Below, one piece after another: positions 1 through 9,169 of a stretch of DNA of 64,000 nucleotides. A program made the translations under genes and the position numbers. Source of the DNA: UBA12567 sp964598425 (lineage in GTDB: Bacteria > Planctomycetota > Phycisphaerae > Phycisphaerales > SM1A02); assembly GCA_964598425.1 (NCBI GenBank), contig CAZRBV010000010.1:8520-72519 (forward strand). The letters are read 5' to 3'. Positions within the stretch are counted from its first letter, which is position 1. Every line of letters starts with the position of its first letter. The notes below the pieces were generated by a model that did not search any database, was not told where the DNA came from, and was given only the letters and a program-made list of their open reading frames with translations.

Positions 1-2
1 CT

Positions 3-350
3 CGTCGGTTTGCAAGCTTGCGTGGCGAATGGAAGGAACATCCCGAATTGCTGATTGCAGAGCGGATTCTTGCTGCCAAGGGGCGGCTCATGTCCAGCCA
101 GAGCGCTGAGCTGGTCATGGTCCCGAAGGGTCTTGGATCGCTGCGGCTTGATATCTCGGGCTTGCAGCATGTTCGGGATGCTCGACGACGCACAGATTTG
201 CAGCGGCGAGGCGATGAAACCTGGGACCAGGACCTCGGAAGTGCTGTGGACGCGTTCCGCCGCGTTGGGGAGCTCAAGGGTGACAAGGCCGCACGGCAGA
301 TGGTCATCGATGAGTCAGGGCGTCTTCGCGGTATGCGGGAGGAAAAGTAG
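3..350 (+). CDS. C-terminal part of an unidentified protein (truncated by window edge)
   Basis: A reading frame is open from the left edge (base 3) to a TAG at 348-350, three bases before the ABC ATPase start, so this is probably the 3' end of a gene that begins outside the window. The visible part is about 115 residues, charged and soluble, with no membrane segment. An internal TTG at 18 could serve as a start but has no convincing ribosome site. The tight spacing suggests it belongs to the same operon as the ABC exporter that follows. I do not recognise the family and assign no function. Confidence 0.5.
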   Translation, partial: RRFASLRGEWKEHPELLIAERILAAKGRLMSSQSAELVMVPKGLGSLRLDISGLQHVRDARRRTDLQRRGDETWDQDLGSAVDAFRRVGELKGDKAARQMVIDESGRLRGMREEK

Positions 351-353
351 GGG

Positions 354-1547
354 ATGAAGCACACCCACCGCGATCGCCCCATCGTAGAAGCGAGGGGCCT
401 CAGCCGGACATTCCGCGACTTCTGGATGCGGACCCGAGCTACAGCCGTAGACAAGATCGACTTTGAGATCCGACCTGGTGAGGTCTTCGGCCTCCTTGGC
501 CCAAACGGTTCGGGCAAGAGCACGACCATCAAGATGATTCTCGGTCTGCTACGCCCAACGGGAGGTCGACTCTCCGTCTTCGGACGGCCGCCCACCGATG
601 TGGCGGTGAAGAAATACATTGGATTCCTTCCCGAAGAAACGTACCTCTACCGATATCTCAGCCCCCTTGAGACGTTGGATTACTACGGACGATTGTTCGG
701 GATTCGTCGGGTTGATCGCCGGAAGCGATCTGAACAGCTTCTTGAAATGGTCGGCCTCTCGGGGGTTGCTCACCGGCACGTTGGTGAGTTTTCAAAGGGC
801 ATGATGCGGCGAATTGGCCTGGCTCAGGCGCTGGTCAATGATCCCGACTTCCTCGTCCTTGACGAACCAACTTCAGGGCTCGATCCCATCGGAACCAGAC
901 AGGTCAAGGACCTCATTGTGGACTTGCGACAGCGAGGGAAGACGATTCTGCTGAGTTCTCACCTGCTTGGGGATGTTCAGGATGTGTGCGATCGAATGGT
1001 CATGCTCTACGGCGGGCAGATCCGAGCAGAGGGCACCGTTCAGTCTCTTCTGCAGGACAGTGAGCGAACGGTTATTCGCACCGGGCGCCTTGATCAGACG
1101 ACCATCGATCGAATCGAAGAGATCCTTCGCACGCAGGGCACGGCCATCGAGCAGGTGGACAGCCCACGGCAGCGACTCGAAGATCTGTTTATGACTATTG
1201 TTGAACAGGCCCGTCAGGAACGTCTGGAGACATCAGGCGCGACCGAGGGCGGCAAGACAGCTGCATTCCTGAAATCTGAGCCCGAGACAGGCGCCGAACT
1301 CGTGGAGCAGTTGGCAGAGGCCACGGATCGCGAGGCTCGCGCACGGGTTGTAGCCGCTGTGGACGAGCAGCCGGATCAGAATGAAGGGAAAGAGATGCTG
1401 GATCGTCTGATTCAAGCGAAAGACGAGCCGCCCGCATCTCGCGTGACTGCGCCGCTTCCCAAGGTGGGCGAGGATGTCGACTCTTCGGTGATCGAGGGCC
1501 TCCTCGGAGGAGACGAAGGTACTCCCGAGAAGCGTGAAGATTCATGA
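354..1547 (+). CDS. ABC transporter ATP-binding protein with acidic C-terminal extension
   Basis: This is the nucleotide-binding subunit of an ABC-2 type exporter, hydrolysing ATP at the cytoplasmic membrane face. In the 397-residue product the Walker A motif GPNGSGKS is at 49-56, the Q-loop region (LPEE) near 92-95, the signature FSKGM at 146-150, Walker B FLVLDE at 166-171 followed by the D-loop SGLDP, and the switch His at 203. The ATPase domain ends near 225. About 170 further residues are rich in Glu, Asp and Arg, longer than in a usual ABC-2 ATPase (about 300). The start has GGAGG about 10 bases upstream. The stop overlaps the permease start by four bases (ATGA). The substrate cannot be read from the sequence. 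Confidence 0.93.
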   Translation: MKHTHRDRPIVEARGLSRTFRDFWMRTRATAVDKIDFEIRPGEVFGLLGPNGSGKSTTIKMILGLLRPTGGRLSVFGRPPTDVAVKKYIGFLPEETYLYRYLSPLETLDYYGRLFGIRRVDRRKRSEQLLEMVGLSGVAHRHVGEFSKGMMRRIGLAQALVNDPDFLVLDEPTSGLDPIGTRQVKDLIVDLRQRGKTILLSSHLLGDVQDVCDRMVMLYGGQIRAEGTVQSLLQDSERTVIRTGRLDQTTIDRIEEILRTQGTAIEQVDSPRQRLEDLFMTIVEQARQERLETSGATEGGKTAAFLKSEPETGAELVEQLAEATDREARARVVAAVDEQPDQNEGKEMLDRLIQAKDEPPASRVTAPLPKVGEDVDSSVIEGLLGGDEGTPEKREDS

Positions 1548-3652
1548 CACTGGGTGCCAGCCTTTCCAGGAAAGCCGATGAGCTCCAGCGACGGCGGTGG
1601 TTTCGGATTCTGCTCACGTTGGTGGTACTGGCGGCGAGCGCGGGATTCTTTGGCGCCGTTATCTCGATTCGCAACAGCTGGGACGGCGCGGCCAAGTCAA
1701 TCGTGATCGCTTTCGCCGGGGACGAAGCGAAGACCTATGCGACTCTCTTGCGTGAAAACGGATCCGTCGTTATTGAGGACCGTGAATACGCTGCGCCGAT
1801 CGAGGTCCTGGAAACGCTGATTACTGACGATGGGACTGTTCAGCATGCCCAAGGCCTCGTCATGCTGCTCTTGCGGGACGAGATTCCCGGGTGGGCGCCC
1901 CAATGGTTGCTGCTTGAGACCAGTCTGGCGTGGACCCTGATGCTCCTGGTTGGCGTGCTGGGGGCAGCCGTCATCTGGTCAGGGCTGAGTGTCCGTGTCG
2001 GGGCACTCCTTGGCGCTGGCCTCGTTTTCTCGGTGGCGTTCTGGCTACTTGGCTGGAGTCGTTGGATTGGTGTTCCAATCTCGATGGCATTGTTGCTGTC
2101 CGCCTATCTCTTGTTCATCCGCGTACTGCAATTCGGATTGAGTGGTCGTCAAGGGTGGATGGCGGTGACCCACACGCTGCTCAGCGAAGTGACCAGAACA
2201 CGGTTGGCGCTTGGCTTTGTGGTGACGCTCCTTGTCGCGCTGCCGCTGCTGCCGTTGACGATGGACGAAGAAGCACCGATCGACCAGTTTGTGCAGGCAT
2301 ACCTCGTCAGGAGCCTCGACCTTTCATATGCCATGGCTGCCATACTGGTGCTGGTCATCGCCTGTAGTACCGTGGCCTTTGATATTCGTGATCGCCACAT
2401 CTGGCACATCGCCACCAAGCCGCTTGGTCGACTGCACTATCTGGTTGGGAAGTGGCTCGGGGTCGTGCTTCTTGGGGCGACCATTCTTGTCGTCGCGGGC
2501 ACATGGTCGTACGGGTATGTTCGATACCTTGAGAACTCTGCGGCACCAAAGACCGTGGCCGACTTTGAGGAGTTCACGGCACTTGAACGAGACGTCCTGG
2601 TTGCCAGAAGTACCCGATTGCCAACCTACGAAGAGCTGGAGGAGGGGGACGTGCGGGGGCGAATTGACGAAATTCTGCTGGAAGATCCTGAGTTTCAGGA
2701 GTATGTAGACGCGGAAGTCCCCCTTCGCGTGTATCGCACGTTGCGCAAGCGGGTGATGGATCAATTCGATCAGCAGCGTCGCCGAGTGCCGAGCGTTCTG
2801 GATCCCGCCAGTCCTCCCTGGGAGGTTCTCCACTTTGACGGGCTGCAGCATGCGAAGGAAATGGGCAACCTTGTTCGACTGTCTTTCAGGCTTCTTGGTG
2901 GGCTCTCTGACGAACACGAGCGGCGGCTTGTCGGATTCGCGGTTGGAGAGAACCGGACAGAAGGCGTGATCGGCGCCTTTGTGCCGACCGTCCCCCAGCA
3001 CATTGACATTCCCCCTGAGGCGATCAAGGATGATGGGACCCTTGAGATCTCCATCGTCAACCTGACGCATGTTCCCGCAGGCAAGGGAAACGACTGGGTG
3101 GGGCCAGTTGATCTGGAGGCCACCGCGATGGGGGCTGGTGGTTTGCAACCCTTTGACCTTTTCTGGCAGGCAGACGAGGTTGAGCTCACCTATCCGGACG
3201 GCACATTCGGTGGCAACTTTCTGGTTGCACTCTCGCTGGTGCTGCTCAAACTTTCGATTCTCGCGGCTTTGGGATGCGGATTGGCCACGGTGTTGAGCTT
3301 CCCCGTTGCCTGCCTCGCAGTGTTCACGGTCTACGCTGGTGCGAGTATGGCCCCCTGGCTGGCATCTGCCATTCCGATGTACGGCGGTGGCCCTCCTGGG
3401 AGTGGTGGTGCTGGCGAGGCCATTCAGGACACCATTCAGTGGCTTGTGCGAACAGTGGCCAGCGTGATGGTGTACGTACTGCGGGCCTTCGGTGAGCTCC
3501 AGCCCGTGGAGCGGCTGGTGCAAGGCCGCCTGATTGGTTGGGGGCAGGTGTGGGCCGGTCTGGCCATGCTGCTCACGTGGGGCGGCGGCGCTCTGGCGGT
3601 TGGTTGGCTCATTCTTTCACGGCGACAGTTGGCGATTTACAGTGGTGAGTAG
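1544..3652 (+). CDS. ABC-2 type transporter permease
   Basis: Integral membrane partner of the preceding ATPase; its start overlaps the ATPase stop by four bases. The 702-residue product has a membrane segment at about 20-42, a block of several segments between about 125 and 325, a soluble, probably extracytoplasmic region at about 330-555 with many charged residues, and more segments from about 560 to the end. The stretch TVAFDIRDRHIWHIATKPLG near 280-300 resembles the cytoplasmic coupling region seen in ABC-2 permeases. The family is diverse, so substrate and direction are unknown; export or envelope maintenance is an inference from the ABC-2 type. Confidence 0.8.
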   Translation: MTLGASLSRKADELQRRRWFRILLTLVVLAASAGFFGAVISIRNSWDGAAKSIVIAFAGDEAKTYATLLRENGSVVIEDREYAAPIEVLETLITDDGTVQHAQGLVMLLLRDEIPGWAPQWLLLETSLAWTLMLLVGVLGAAVIWSGLSVRVGALLGAGLVFSVAFWLLGWSRWIGVPISMALLLSAYLLFIRVLQFGLSGRQGWMAVTHTLLSEVTRTRLALGFVVTLLVALPLLPLTMDEEAPIDQFVQAYLVRSLDLSYAMAAILVLVIACSTVAFDIRDRHIWHIATKPLGRLHYLVGKWLGVVLLGATILVVAGTWSYGYVRYLENSAAPKTVADFEEFTALERDVLVARSTRLPTYEELEEGDVRGRIDEILLEDPEFQEYVDAEVPLRVYRTLRKRVMDQFDQQRRRVPSVLDPASPPWEVLHFDGLQHAKEMGNLVRLSFRLLGGLSDEHERRLVGFAVGENRTEGVIGAFVPTVPQHIDIPPEAIKDDGTLEISIVNLTHVPAGKGNDWVGPVDLEATAMGAGGLQPFDLFWQADEVELTYPDGTFGGNFLVALSLVLLKLSILAALGCGLATVLSFPVACLAVFTVYAGASMAPWLASAIPMYGGGPPGSGGAGEAIQDTIQWLVRTVASVMVYVLRAFGELQPVERLVQGRLIGWGQVWAGLAMLLTWGGGALAVGWLILSRRQLAIYSGE

Positions 3653-3658
3653 CGGCAG

Positions 3659-5629
3659 ATGCTTCGAGACAGATTGATTCAATTCGGTGCGATCGGCGGT
3701 GCCATTGCCGGATTGGCTGTCGGGGGATCCATGCTGCCGGGCATCGTGGATCAGGCTGATCGTCACAGCCTTCGCTACACCGACGTCTCGGTTGAGAACG
3801 CGCCTCCAATTGTGGCACTCGGGACAGCAATTGGCGCGCTGCGTGGACTCGTGGTTGATTATCTCTGGATCAAGGCCACGATGAAGCAGGAGGAGGGGCT
3901 CTACTACGACATGCTTGAAGATGCGCGGCTGATTACAAAGCTGCAGCCGCGTTTCCCTCAAGTATGGATCTTCCACGGCCACAATATGGCCTACAACATT
4001 TCGGTAATGACCAATACCAACGAAGAGCGTTGGGATTGGGTTGACAAGGGGATCCGCCTGCTTCGAGATGAAGGTCTGCGGTACAACCCGAATGATCAAT
4101 TGTTGTACAAAGATCTGGCGTTCTGGCTTGGGCACAAAGTCGACGGGGTGACAGATGATGCGCATCCGTACTACAAGACGGAGTTTGCGAAAGAGTGGCA
4201 CGAGCTGCTCGGGGCACCTCCTGTAGACCAGGACGCCCGTATCGCGTGGATCCAGAAGGTCGCCGATGCCGCGCCGACGCTCGAGGCAGCTATCGCACGA
4301 ACGCCCAAAGTTGCCGAGTTGATTGCTGAACTCGGCGATCGGCTGGAGCCGTTTACCGGGGATCCGGAGGTCGCCCTGGATCTGACGCTCCTCAAGAAAA
4401 TCGCGTGGTGGAATGCGATCCGCGAGCAGTCATGGATTGCCAAGAAGCTGGATGCGGCGTCTCTGCTGGAGGAGAAGGACGAGGGGATCTTCATCGCGCT
4501 CGACGAGCTCATGACCGACGACGTGTATGCAGAAGCTTGGGAGACGCTGCTGTCTCATCTTCGGCATCGGATCCTGTTGGATGAATACAACATGGATCCG
4601 GTACGCATGTACGAGTACACGCGGGACCTCGGCCCAATCGACTGGCGGCATCCACAGGCGCACGCGTTGTACTTCGCCCGTCGGGGTTCGGAGCAGGGCA
4701 ACCACAGGGTTGAGAGCAAGGACATTCATAACGCGATCAATATCGACCGGCAGCAACTCCATTCTCTGCAGGCACTGGCGAGATCGGGCCGTATCACGTA
4801 CGACCCGTTCTCTCCGGTCATGCCGAGTCGATTCCCAGAACCTCGATTTATTGATTCAGTCGATCGCCTCTTTGAGGAGTTCTACATCAAGTACATCGAT
4901 GCGCGTGGTGCGGGTGGCGAGACGTTCCTGCCGTTCATGGAAAACTTCATGTCATCTGCCATCCGGGAAGCCTATCGGGGCGGTGAGATGGACCGTGCCC
5001 GAACAATGCTGGACCGGTTGGATCGGCTGTTTGGTACAGGGGCCAGTCCTCCGAATCACAAGTACAACGAAGATCTCGATGTCTTTGTGCTGAATCTGAC
5101 CAAGGATGAATACGATCGGCAGCCCCACATGGCACCGAGCGATGTCGTGGCATCACTTCGATTTGGATTCCGGGCGGGAATCGGCCAGCGCCGCCCGGAG
5201 ATCTACAAGGATGCAGTTCGTTTCGCCAATCAGGTGACCGACTACTTTCGGTCTCACGAGGGCATCGACTATGAGACGAAACTCGGCTCAGCGCGAATGC
5301 GTGACCTGTTGGCCCTGCTTGGTGAATCCGCCGAGATCGCCTTTATTCAAGTCATGACCGACCCGACGATTCCCTTCGACGAACGCATTCAGATTTGGAC
5401 GCAGGTTGATGAATTCGAGCCGGAACTGCGGCTGCGGACCGCCGACCGAATCCGGCCTGCGGTGGCGCGAGAACTTGAATGGGGACCACTTGCCGGGAAG
5501 GTCAGCGTCGACGAACTCCTTCCTGAGCCGCCCGGAATCGCGGCGTTCCGCGCCGCGCTTGCCGATCGGGCATTGAAGCAGAAGCAGGCCGCGGATGACG
5601 CTGAGGCCGCAGGTGTCGAGCGGAAGTAG
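3659..5629 (+). CDS. Conserved membrane-anchored protein of the ABC exporter operon, unknown function
   Basis: The 656-residue product has one N-terminal hydrophobic segment (about 8-30) and then a long soluble part rich in Trp, Tyr and acidic residues with helical character. That would fit a tetratricopeptide-like or alpha-solenoid fold, but I can assign no clear TPR consensus. The start lies six bases after the permease stop, so it is probably the third gene of the same operon. Membrane anchoring and operon position suggest an accessory or scaffold subunit of the exporter. No catalytic motif was seen. The C-terminus is Ala/Glu/Lys rich. The function is inferred from context only. Confidence 0.75.
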   Translation: MLRDRLIQFGAIGGAIAGLAVGGSMLPGIVDQADRHSLRYTDVSVENAPPIVALGTAIGALRGLVVDYLWIKATMKQEEGLYYDMLEDARLITKLQPRFPQVWIFHGHNMAYNISVMTNTNEERWDWVDKGIRLLRDEGLRYNPNDQLLYKDLAFWLGHKVDGVTDDAHPYYKTEFAKEWHELLGAPPVDQDARIAWIQKVADAAPTLEAAIARTPKVAELIAELGDRLEPFTGDPEVALDLTLLKKIAWWNAIREQSWIAKKLDAASLLEEKDEGIFIALDELMTDDVYAEAWETLLSHLRHRILLDEYNMDPVRMYEYTRDLGPIDWRHPQAHALYFARRGSEQGNHRVESKDIHNAINIDRQQLHSLQALARSGRITYDPFSPVMPSRFPEPRFIDSVDRLFEEFYIKYIDARGAGGETFLPFMENFMSSAIREAYRGGEMDRARTMLDRLDRLFGTGASPPNHKYNEDLDVFVLNLTKDEYDRQPHMAPSDVVASLRFGFRAGIGQRRPEIYKDAVRFANQVTDYFRSHEGIDYETKLGSARMRDLLALLGESAEIAFIQVMTDPTIPFDERIQIWTQVDEFEPELRLRTADRIRPAVARELEWGPLAGKVSVDELLPEPPGIAAFRAALADRALKQKQAADDAEAAGVERK

Positions 5630-5698
5630 CTTCGAGAATCGGGAACGAGGGACCTTTGCTACAACGCTGGAAACGACGCGGTCACTGCTGGATAACAG

Positions 5699-6367
5699 TT
5701 ACGATTCCCACGCTGCGACAACCTGATTGCGAATCGTTCCGACGCCGGGTATGTCAACTTCCACGACGTCACCATGCGTGAGGAAGAGCGGTGGCGTCCG
5801 CGCCGCGCCAACTCCCTCGGGCGTTCCGGTCAGAATAACCGTCCCTTTGAGGAGCGTCGTCCCACGGCTCAATTCAGCGATGAGTGTGGCAACAGGAAAC
5901 AGCATGTCGGCTGTCGTTCCGTGCTGCCTGAGATCGCCATTGACCGTGGTTGTGATAGTCAGGGCTTGAGGGTCGGCTACGTGCGATCGCGGGATCGGGG
6001 CGCTCATAGGGCAGAACGTGTCGAAACTTTTGCCCCTGATCCACTGGCCACCAGCGCCCTGCTTTTGCCACCACCTCGCAGTGACATCGTTGGCCACAGC
6101 CCAGCCCGAGACATTTGAGAGCGCATCTTCTTCAGGCACGTCGCGGCAATCGCGCCCGATGACTGCCGCGAGTTCTCCTTCATAGTCAACCTGGGGTCCG
6201 TGCTCCCTGCACGCAGGCGGAATCACGATCTGACTCGCTGCCCCGGTTCTTGACGCAGGGTTCTTCATGAACACTGTCGGTCGTTGGGTGACTGCAGCCT
6301 GCATTTCGGCGGCGTGTGATGCATAATTGCGACCGATGCACCAGATGGCTGGGGGCAAGAGAGTCAT
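5699..6367 (-). CDS. Fumarylacetoacetate hydrolase family protein
   Basis: FAH-family enzymes hydrolyse or decarboxylate acylpyruvates or related 2-oxo acids using a divalent metal. The 222-residue protein has the family marks: NYASHAAEM near 14-22, the metal-binding DYEGELA (Glu63, Glu65), NDVTAR with Asp94, RGKSFDTF with Lys113, and the C-terminal ILTGTPEGVG segment. The start is chosen at 6367, where ATGA overlaps the yidD stop; upstream in-frame sequence is antisense to yidD and rnpA. The length fits the short single-domain acylpyruvase or oxaloacetate-decarboxylase type. The substrate is not determinable here. The coupling to rnpA-yidD is unusual. Confidence 0.88.
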   Translation of the reverse strand: MTLLPPAIWCIGRNYASHAAEMQAAVTQRPTVFMKNPASRTGAASQIVIPPACREHGPQVDYEGELAAVIGRDCRDVPEEDALSNVSGWAVANDVTARWWQKQGAGGQWIRGKSFDTFCPMSAPIPRSHVADPQALTITTTVNGDLRQHGTTADMLFPVATLIAELSRGTTLLKGTVILTGTPEGVGAARTPPLFLTHGDVVEVDIPGVGTIRNQVVAAWES

Positions 6368-6603
6368 GAATCGCGATCCTCTGGCACCGGATCCCAGCCG
6401 GCGCCGCCCCAGGGATGGCACCGCGCAAGTCGCTTGAGTCCCATGATGCCACCTCGAAGCCCGCCGTGGCGGCGTATGGCTTCGGCTGCGTATCGTGAGC
6501 ACGTGGGCTGGAAGCGGCAATGCCCTCCAATGAGCGGACTGAGCAGCCACTGGTAGAGACGAATTGCCCCGAGCAGCAGCATCGCCAGCGGTGTTCGTCT
6601 CAC
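6364..6603 (-). CDS. yidD: Membrane protein insertion efficiency factor YidD
   Basis: YidD is a small amphipathic protein that helps YidC insert membrane proteins. The 79-residue product shows the hallmark RLYQWLLSPLIGGHCRFQPTC followed by SRYAAEAI and the C-terminal RCHPWGGAGWDPVP. The three Cys positions of the family are present. The start is taken as the GTG at 6603, whose GTGA overlaps the rnpA stop; an ATG at 6582 is the alternative. The stop overlaps the start of the FAH gene by four bases. rnpA-yidD is the classical order; here yidC does not follow. Confidence 0.92.
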   Translation of the reverse strand: MRRTPLAMLLLGAIRLYQWLLSPLIGGHCRFQPTCSRYAAEAIRRHGGLRGGIMGLKRLARCHPWGGAGWDPVPEDRDS

Positions 6604-6971
6604 GGCTTCTTCTCCGGCTTCCCGGTGGCAGCCTGAATGGCCGTGTTGAGCCAGTTGGCATACGCACCGCGATGTGCGGGACCATGCGGAGTGACTACGA
6701 CGACAACATCGATGACGTCCGTCCACTGGCCGCGAACTTCGCGGAACGCGGATCGTATCAGGCGTTTGATGCGGTTCCGTCGAACGGCGTTCCCTACCCT
6801 CCGGGGCACGGCCATTCCTAAGCGGGTCCGGCCTGATGCAGATCGCCGCACGTGGACCCGAAGTGGTCCTGAGCGGCCGCGCCGTCCACGTTGCAGGAGC
6901 AACGCAAAGTCACGTTTGGCTCGAATGCGATCACGCTTGCCAAGTGTGCCTGCTTTCTCAAGCATTGTCAT
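6600..6971 (-). CDS. rnpA: Ribonuclease P protein component
   Basis: Protein subunit that assists RNase P RNA in maturing the 5' end of tRNAs. The 123-residue product is strongly basic and carries the family signature RRNRIKRLIRSAFR near residues 64-77, preceded by LGMAVPRRVGNAV. The start at 6971 lies inside the last codons of the ClC gene (14-base overlap); an ATG at 6965 is an equally possible start. It is followed with a GTGA overlap by yidD. Unlike in most bacteria, rpmH (ribosomal protein L34) is not directly upstream. Confidence 0.93.
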   Translation of the reverse strand: MTMLEKAGTLGKRDRIRAKRDFALLLQRGRRGRSGPLRVHVRRSASGRTRLGMAVPRRVGNAVRRNRIKRLIRSAFREVRGQWTDVIDVVVVVTPHGPAHRGAYANWLNTAIQAATGKPEKKP

Positions 6972-8760
6972 GATCCAAGGCCGCCTGATACCGCTTCATG
7001 AGCTTGGTCCGCGTGACAAGCCCTGAGACGCGGTGTGGATCGCCATCTACGAGGACCGGAAGGGCGTCTACATCCAAGCGGGAGAATTTCTCGAGTACGA
7101 CATCGAGCGTTTCATCGGGTGTGATGAACGGCAAATCGGTCCGCTGGAGTTCGCTAACCTGCAGAAGAGGGATCGCTTCACGGAACATAAGTGCTGCTTT
7201 GAGATCACTGCCTGTGACCATTCCGCAGTACTCGCCGGACTCATCGATGACCACGAAGTCTCCGGCAGAACCGTGTTCGGCCTGCTCAACGAGCGCAGCT
7301 GCAGAACTACGCACCGAGATCGTGGGGGACTCATCGAGGATCAAGTCCTGGACAGTCAAACGGCTGAGAATAGTCAGGTCTCCTGCGCCCCCCAGACGAA
7401 TGCCGATCTCCCGCAATCGGGCAGAGTAGATTGAGTCCCTGCAAAGCCAGCGTGCCACGATTGTCGCGACCACAGCTGCGAGCATGAGTGGCAGGATGAT
7501 CTGATAGTGCCTGGTCAGCTCGTACACGATCAATATTCCGGTCAGCGGGGCGTGGGTCACGGACGCCACCATTGCCGCCATCCCGACCAGTGCGAACCGG
7601 GCGGGCGTGCCATGTTCAAGCAGCCCTACCCACTCAAGACCAAGGCCGAGGATCCCTCCGATCAGCGCCCCCATCATGAGCGATGGGGCAAACATGCCAC
7701 CGGCTCCGCCGGAGCCGATTGTGATGCACGTTCCGATGAGCTTGAACGCGAGCATCCCACAGAGCAGGAGGAGCAGGGGCCCCATCGTCCGAACTTCAGA
7801 TGGGATCTCATACTCCGTCGGCGAGAGGAGGCTCGATATCTCCGGATAGCCATTGCCATAGAACGCTGGAAGCTGCGGGCCCATAATCAGGAGCGATGCC
7901 AACCCAAGCACGGCAAGGAGCAGGCCGCCGATTGCGGGCCGAATCCACGCCGGCCCGGGAATGGCAGTGGCGAGTTTGCTTGAGTAGTTCAGCCCGCGAA
8001 TGAAGACAACGCCAATGAAGCCACAGAGGAGCCCCAGCACGATGTAAGCCGGCATGTAGGCGATTCGAAACTCGCCTTCAAGAGAGATGAAGTCGCCTCC
8101 AATCTGGAAGATTGCGGCGTCGTGCAGGATGCCTTGTATTGAGGCGGAAGCAACGACCGCCGAGATCACGATCGGGGTGAATGTGCGAAGCGAAAAGTCG
8201 CGGAGAAGAATCTCCATCACAAACAGTACTCCCGCGATCGGAGCATTGAACACCGCGGCAATGCCTGCCGCAGCACCGCAGCCCAGAAGAGTCGTCATGT
8301 TCTGCGTATTGACGCCGAGGAGGCGACCGATGCTGGATCCCAGAACGCTGCCAATAGTCACGATCGGGCCTTCGGCGCCAGCCGATCCCCCCGAGCCAAT
8401 GGTGAGCGTGCTGCAGATCCACTTCTGAACGCCTACTCGCAGACGGAGTCTGCCTCGCTGCCGCAGGACACCATAGATGACTGTCGTGACGCCAGGCCCG
8501 ATATAGGGGGCGTTGATCCATCGCCGCGCAAGACCGACGAGAAGCCCGCCAATTGAGGGCCCGAGCAGTACCAGCATCCAGATGACCGAAGGGTTGAGCG
8601 ATGCCTCCACAGCCTCGATCTTCCGCAGGGGGGCCAGAAACAGCGTTGCCACCACGCCCATCAGCAGGCCGATGCCAGCTGCGAGCAGATACAGGTACCA
8701 GTCGCCCTGAAGGCCAATCCGGAGCCCGGCACGTCGAATCCTGCGTATGGTGCTGGGCAT
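6958..8760 (-). CDS. ClC family chloride channel or H+/Cl- antiporter with C-terminal CBS pair
   Basis: ClC proteins move chloride (or fluoride or nitrate) across the membrane, as channels or in exchange for protons. The 600-residue protein has the three signatures of the fold: GSGGSAGAEGP at 122-132 with the gating Glu130, the GAAAGIAAVFNAPIAGVLF block, and GSGGAGGMFAPSLMMGA followed by MVASVTHAPLTGIL. A soluble region from about 465 holds two CBS-like repeats (FVVIDESGEYCGMVTGSDL and the later VDALPVLVD), which bind adenine nucleotides in related proteins. The gating Glu argues for a gated channel or antiporter; the presence of the proton Glu was not settled. It overlaps rnpA by 14 bases. 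Confidence 0.92.
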   Translation of the reverse strand: MPSTIRRIRRAGLRIGLQGDWYLYLLAAGIGLLMGVVATLFLAPLRKIEAVEASLNPSVIWMLVLLGPSIGGLLVGLARRWINAPYIGPGVTTVIYGVLRQRGRLRLRVGVQKWICSTLTIGSGGSAGAEGPIVTIGSVLGSSIGRLLGVNTQNMTTLLGCGAAAGIAAVFNAPIAGVLFVMEILLRDFSLRTFTPIVISAVVASASIQGILHDAAIFQIGGDFISLEGEFRIAYMPAYIVLGLLCGFIGVVFIRGLNYSSKLATAIPGPAWIRPAIGGLLLAVLGLASLLIMGPQLPAFYGNGYPEISSLLSPTEYEIPSEVRTMGPLLLLLCGMLAFKLIGTCITIGSGGAGGMFAPSLMMGALIGGILGLGLEWVGLLEHGTPARFALVGMAAMVASVTHAPLTGILIVYELTRHYQIILPLMLAAVVATIVARWLCRDSIYSARLREIGIRLGGAGDLTILSRLTVQDLILDESPTISVRSSAAALVEQAEHGSAGDFVVIDESGEYCGMVTGSDLKAALMFREAIPLLQVSELQRTDLPFITPDETLDVVLEKFSRLDVDALPVLVDGDPHRVSGLVTRTKLMKRYQAALDHDNA

Positions 8761-8914
8761 CCCTGATGAGGCTCCGGGGGCGGGAAGAGGGCTCGCTGAG
8801 CGCTCCGAAGTGGGGGAGTCTACCCCACCCGGTCACTCGACAGGGGATTGCCCTTTCTGTAGAATGGCCCGATTGTAGACTGGTTTGAGGCCAGCAGCGA
8901 GGAGTGCAACTCAC

Positions 8915-9166
8915 ATGATCGAAGCTCTGCGAAGCGATGAAATCGTTGACAAGGTCGGTGGCCGCTTCAAGTTGTGCGCCTTGATTCAGCGTCGACTCCG
9001 AGAGATCGCTGTCGATGGAGCTCGCCCGCTTGTCGAGCGAGCGGGTCGAACTGACCTTGAAATCGTCATCGACGAAATCGAGCAGGGCAAGATCACACCG
9101 CGATGGGTCGAGGCGACCGACGAATCGTCGTCCAATGGGCCGGGTTGGCCGCTTCAGGCTGTCTGA
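8915..9166 (+). CDS. rpoZ: DNA-directed RNA polymerase omega subunit
   Basis: Omega is the small subunit that folds onto the beta-prime C-terminus. The 83-residue product begins MIEALRSDEIVDKVGGRFKL and contains CALIQRRLREI followed by GARPLVERAG, the conserved core of the family. The ATG at 8915 has a GCGAGGAG ribosome site about 10 bases upstream and is preferred to an earlier in-frame ATG. The coaC gene starts three bases after the stop, the common rpoZ-coaBC arrangement. The gmk gene that often precedes rpoZ is absent. Confidence 0.88.
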   Translation: MIEALRSDEIVDKVGGRFKLCALIQRRLREIAVDGARPLVERAGRTDLEIVIDEIEQGKITPRWVEATDESSSNGPGWPLQAV

Positions 9167-9169
9167 CTT

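Noticed and set aside
2324..3523. A 399-codon minus-strand ORF across the ABC permease
   Set aside because: Antisense of a membrane protein with clear segments. No ribosome site and no family likeness.
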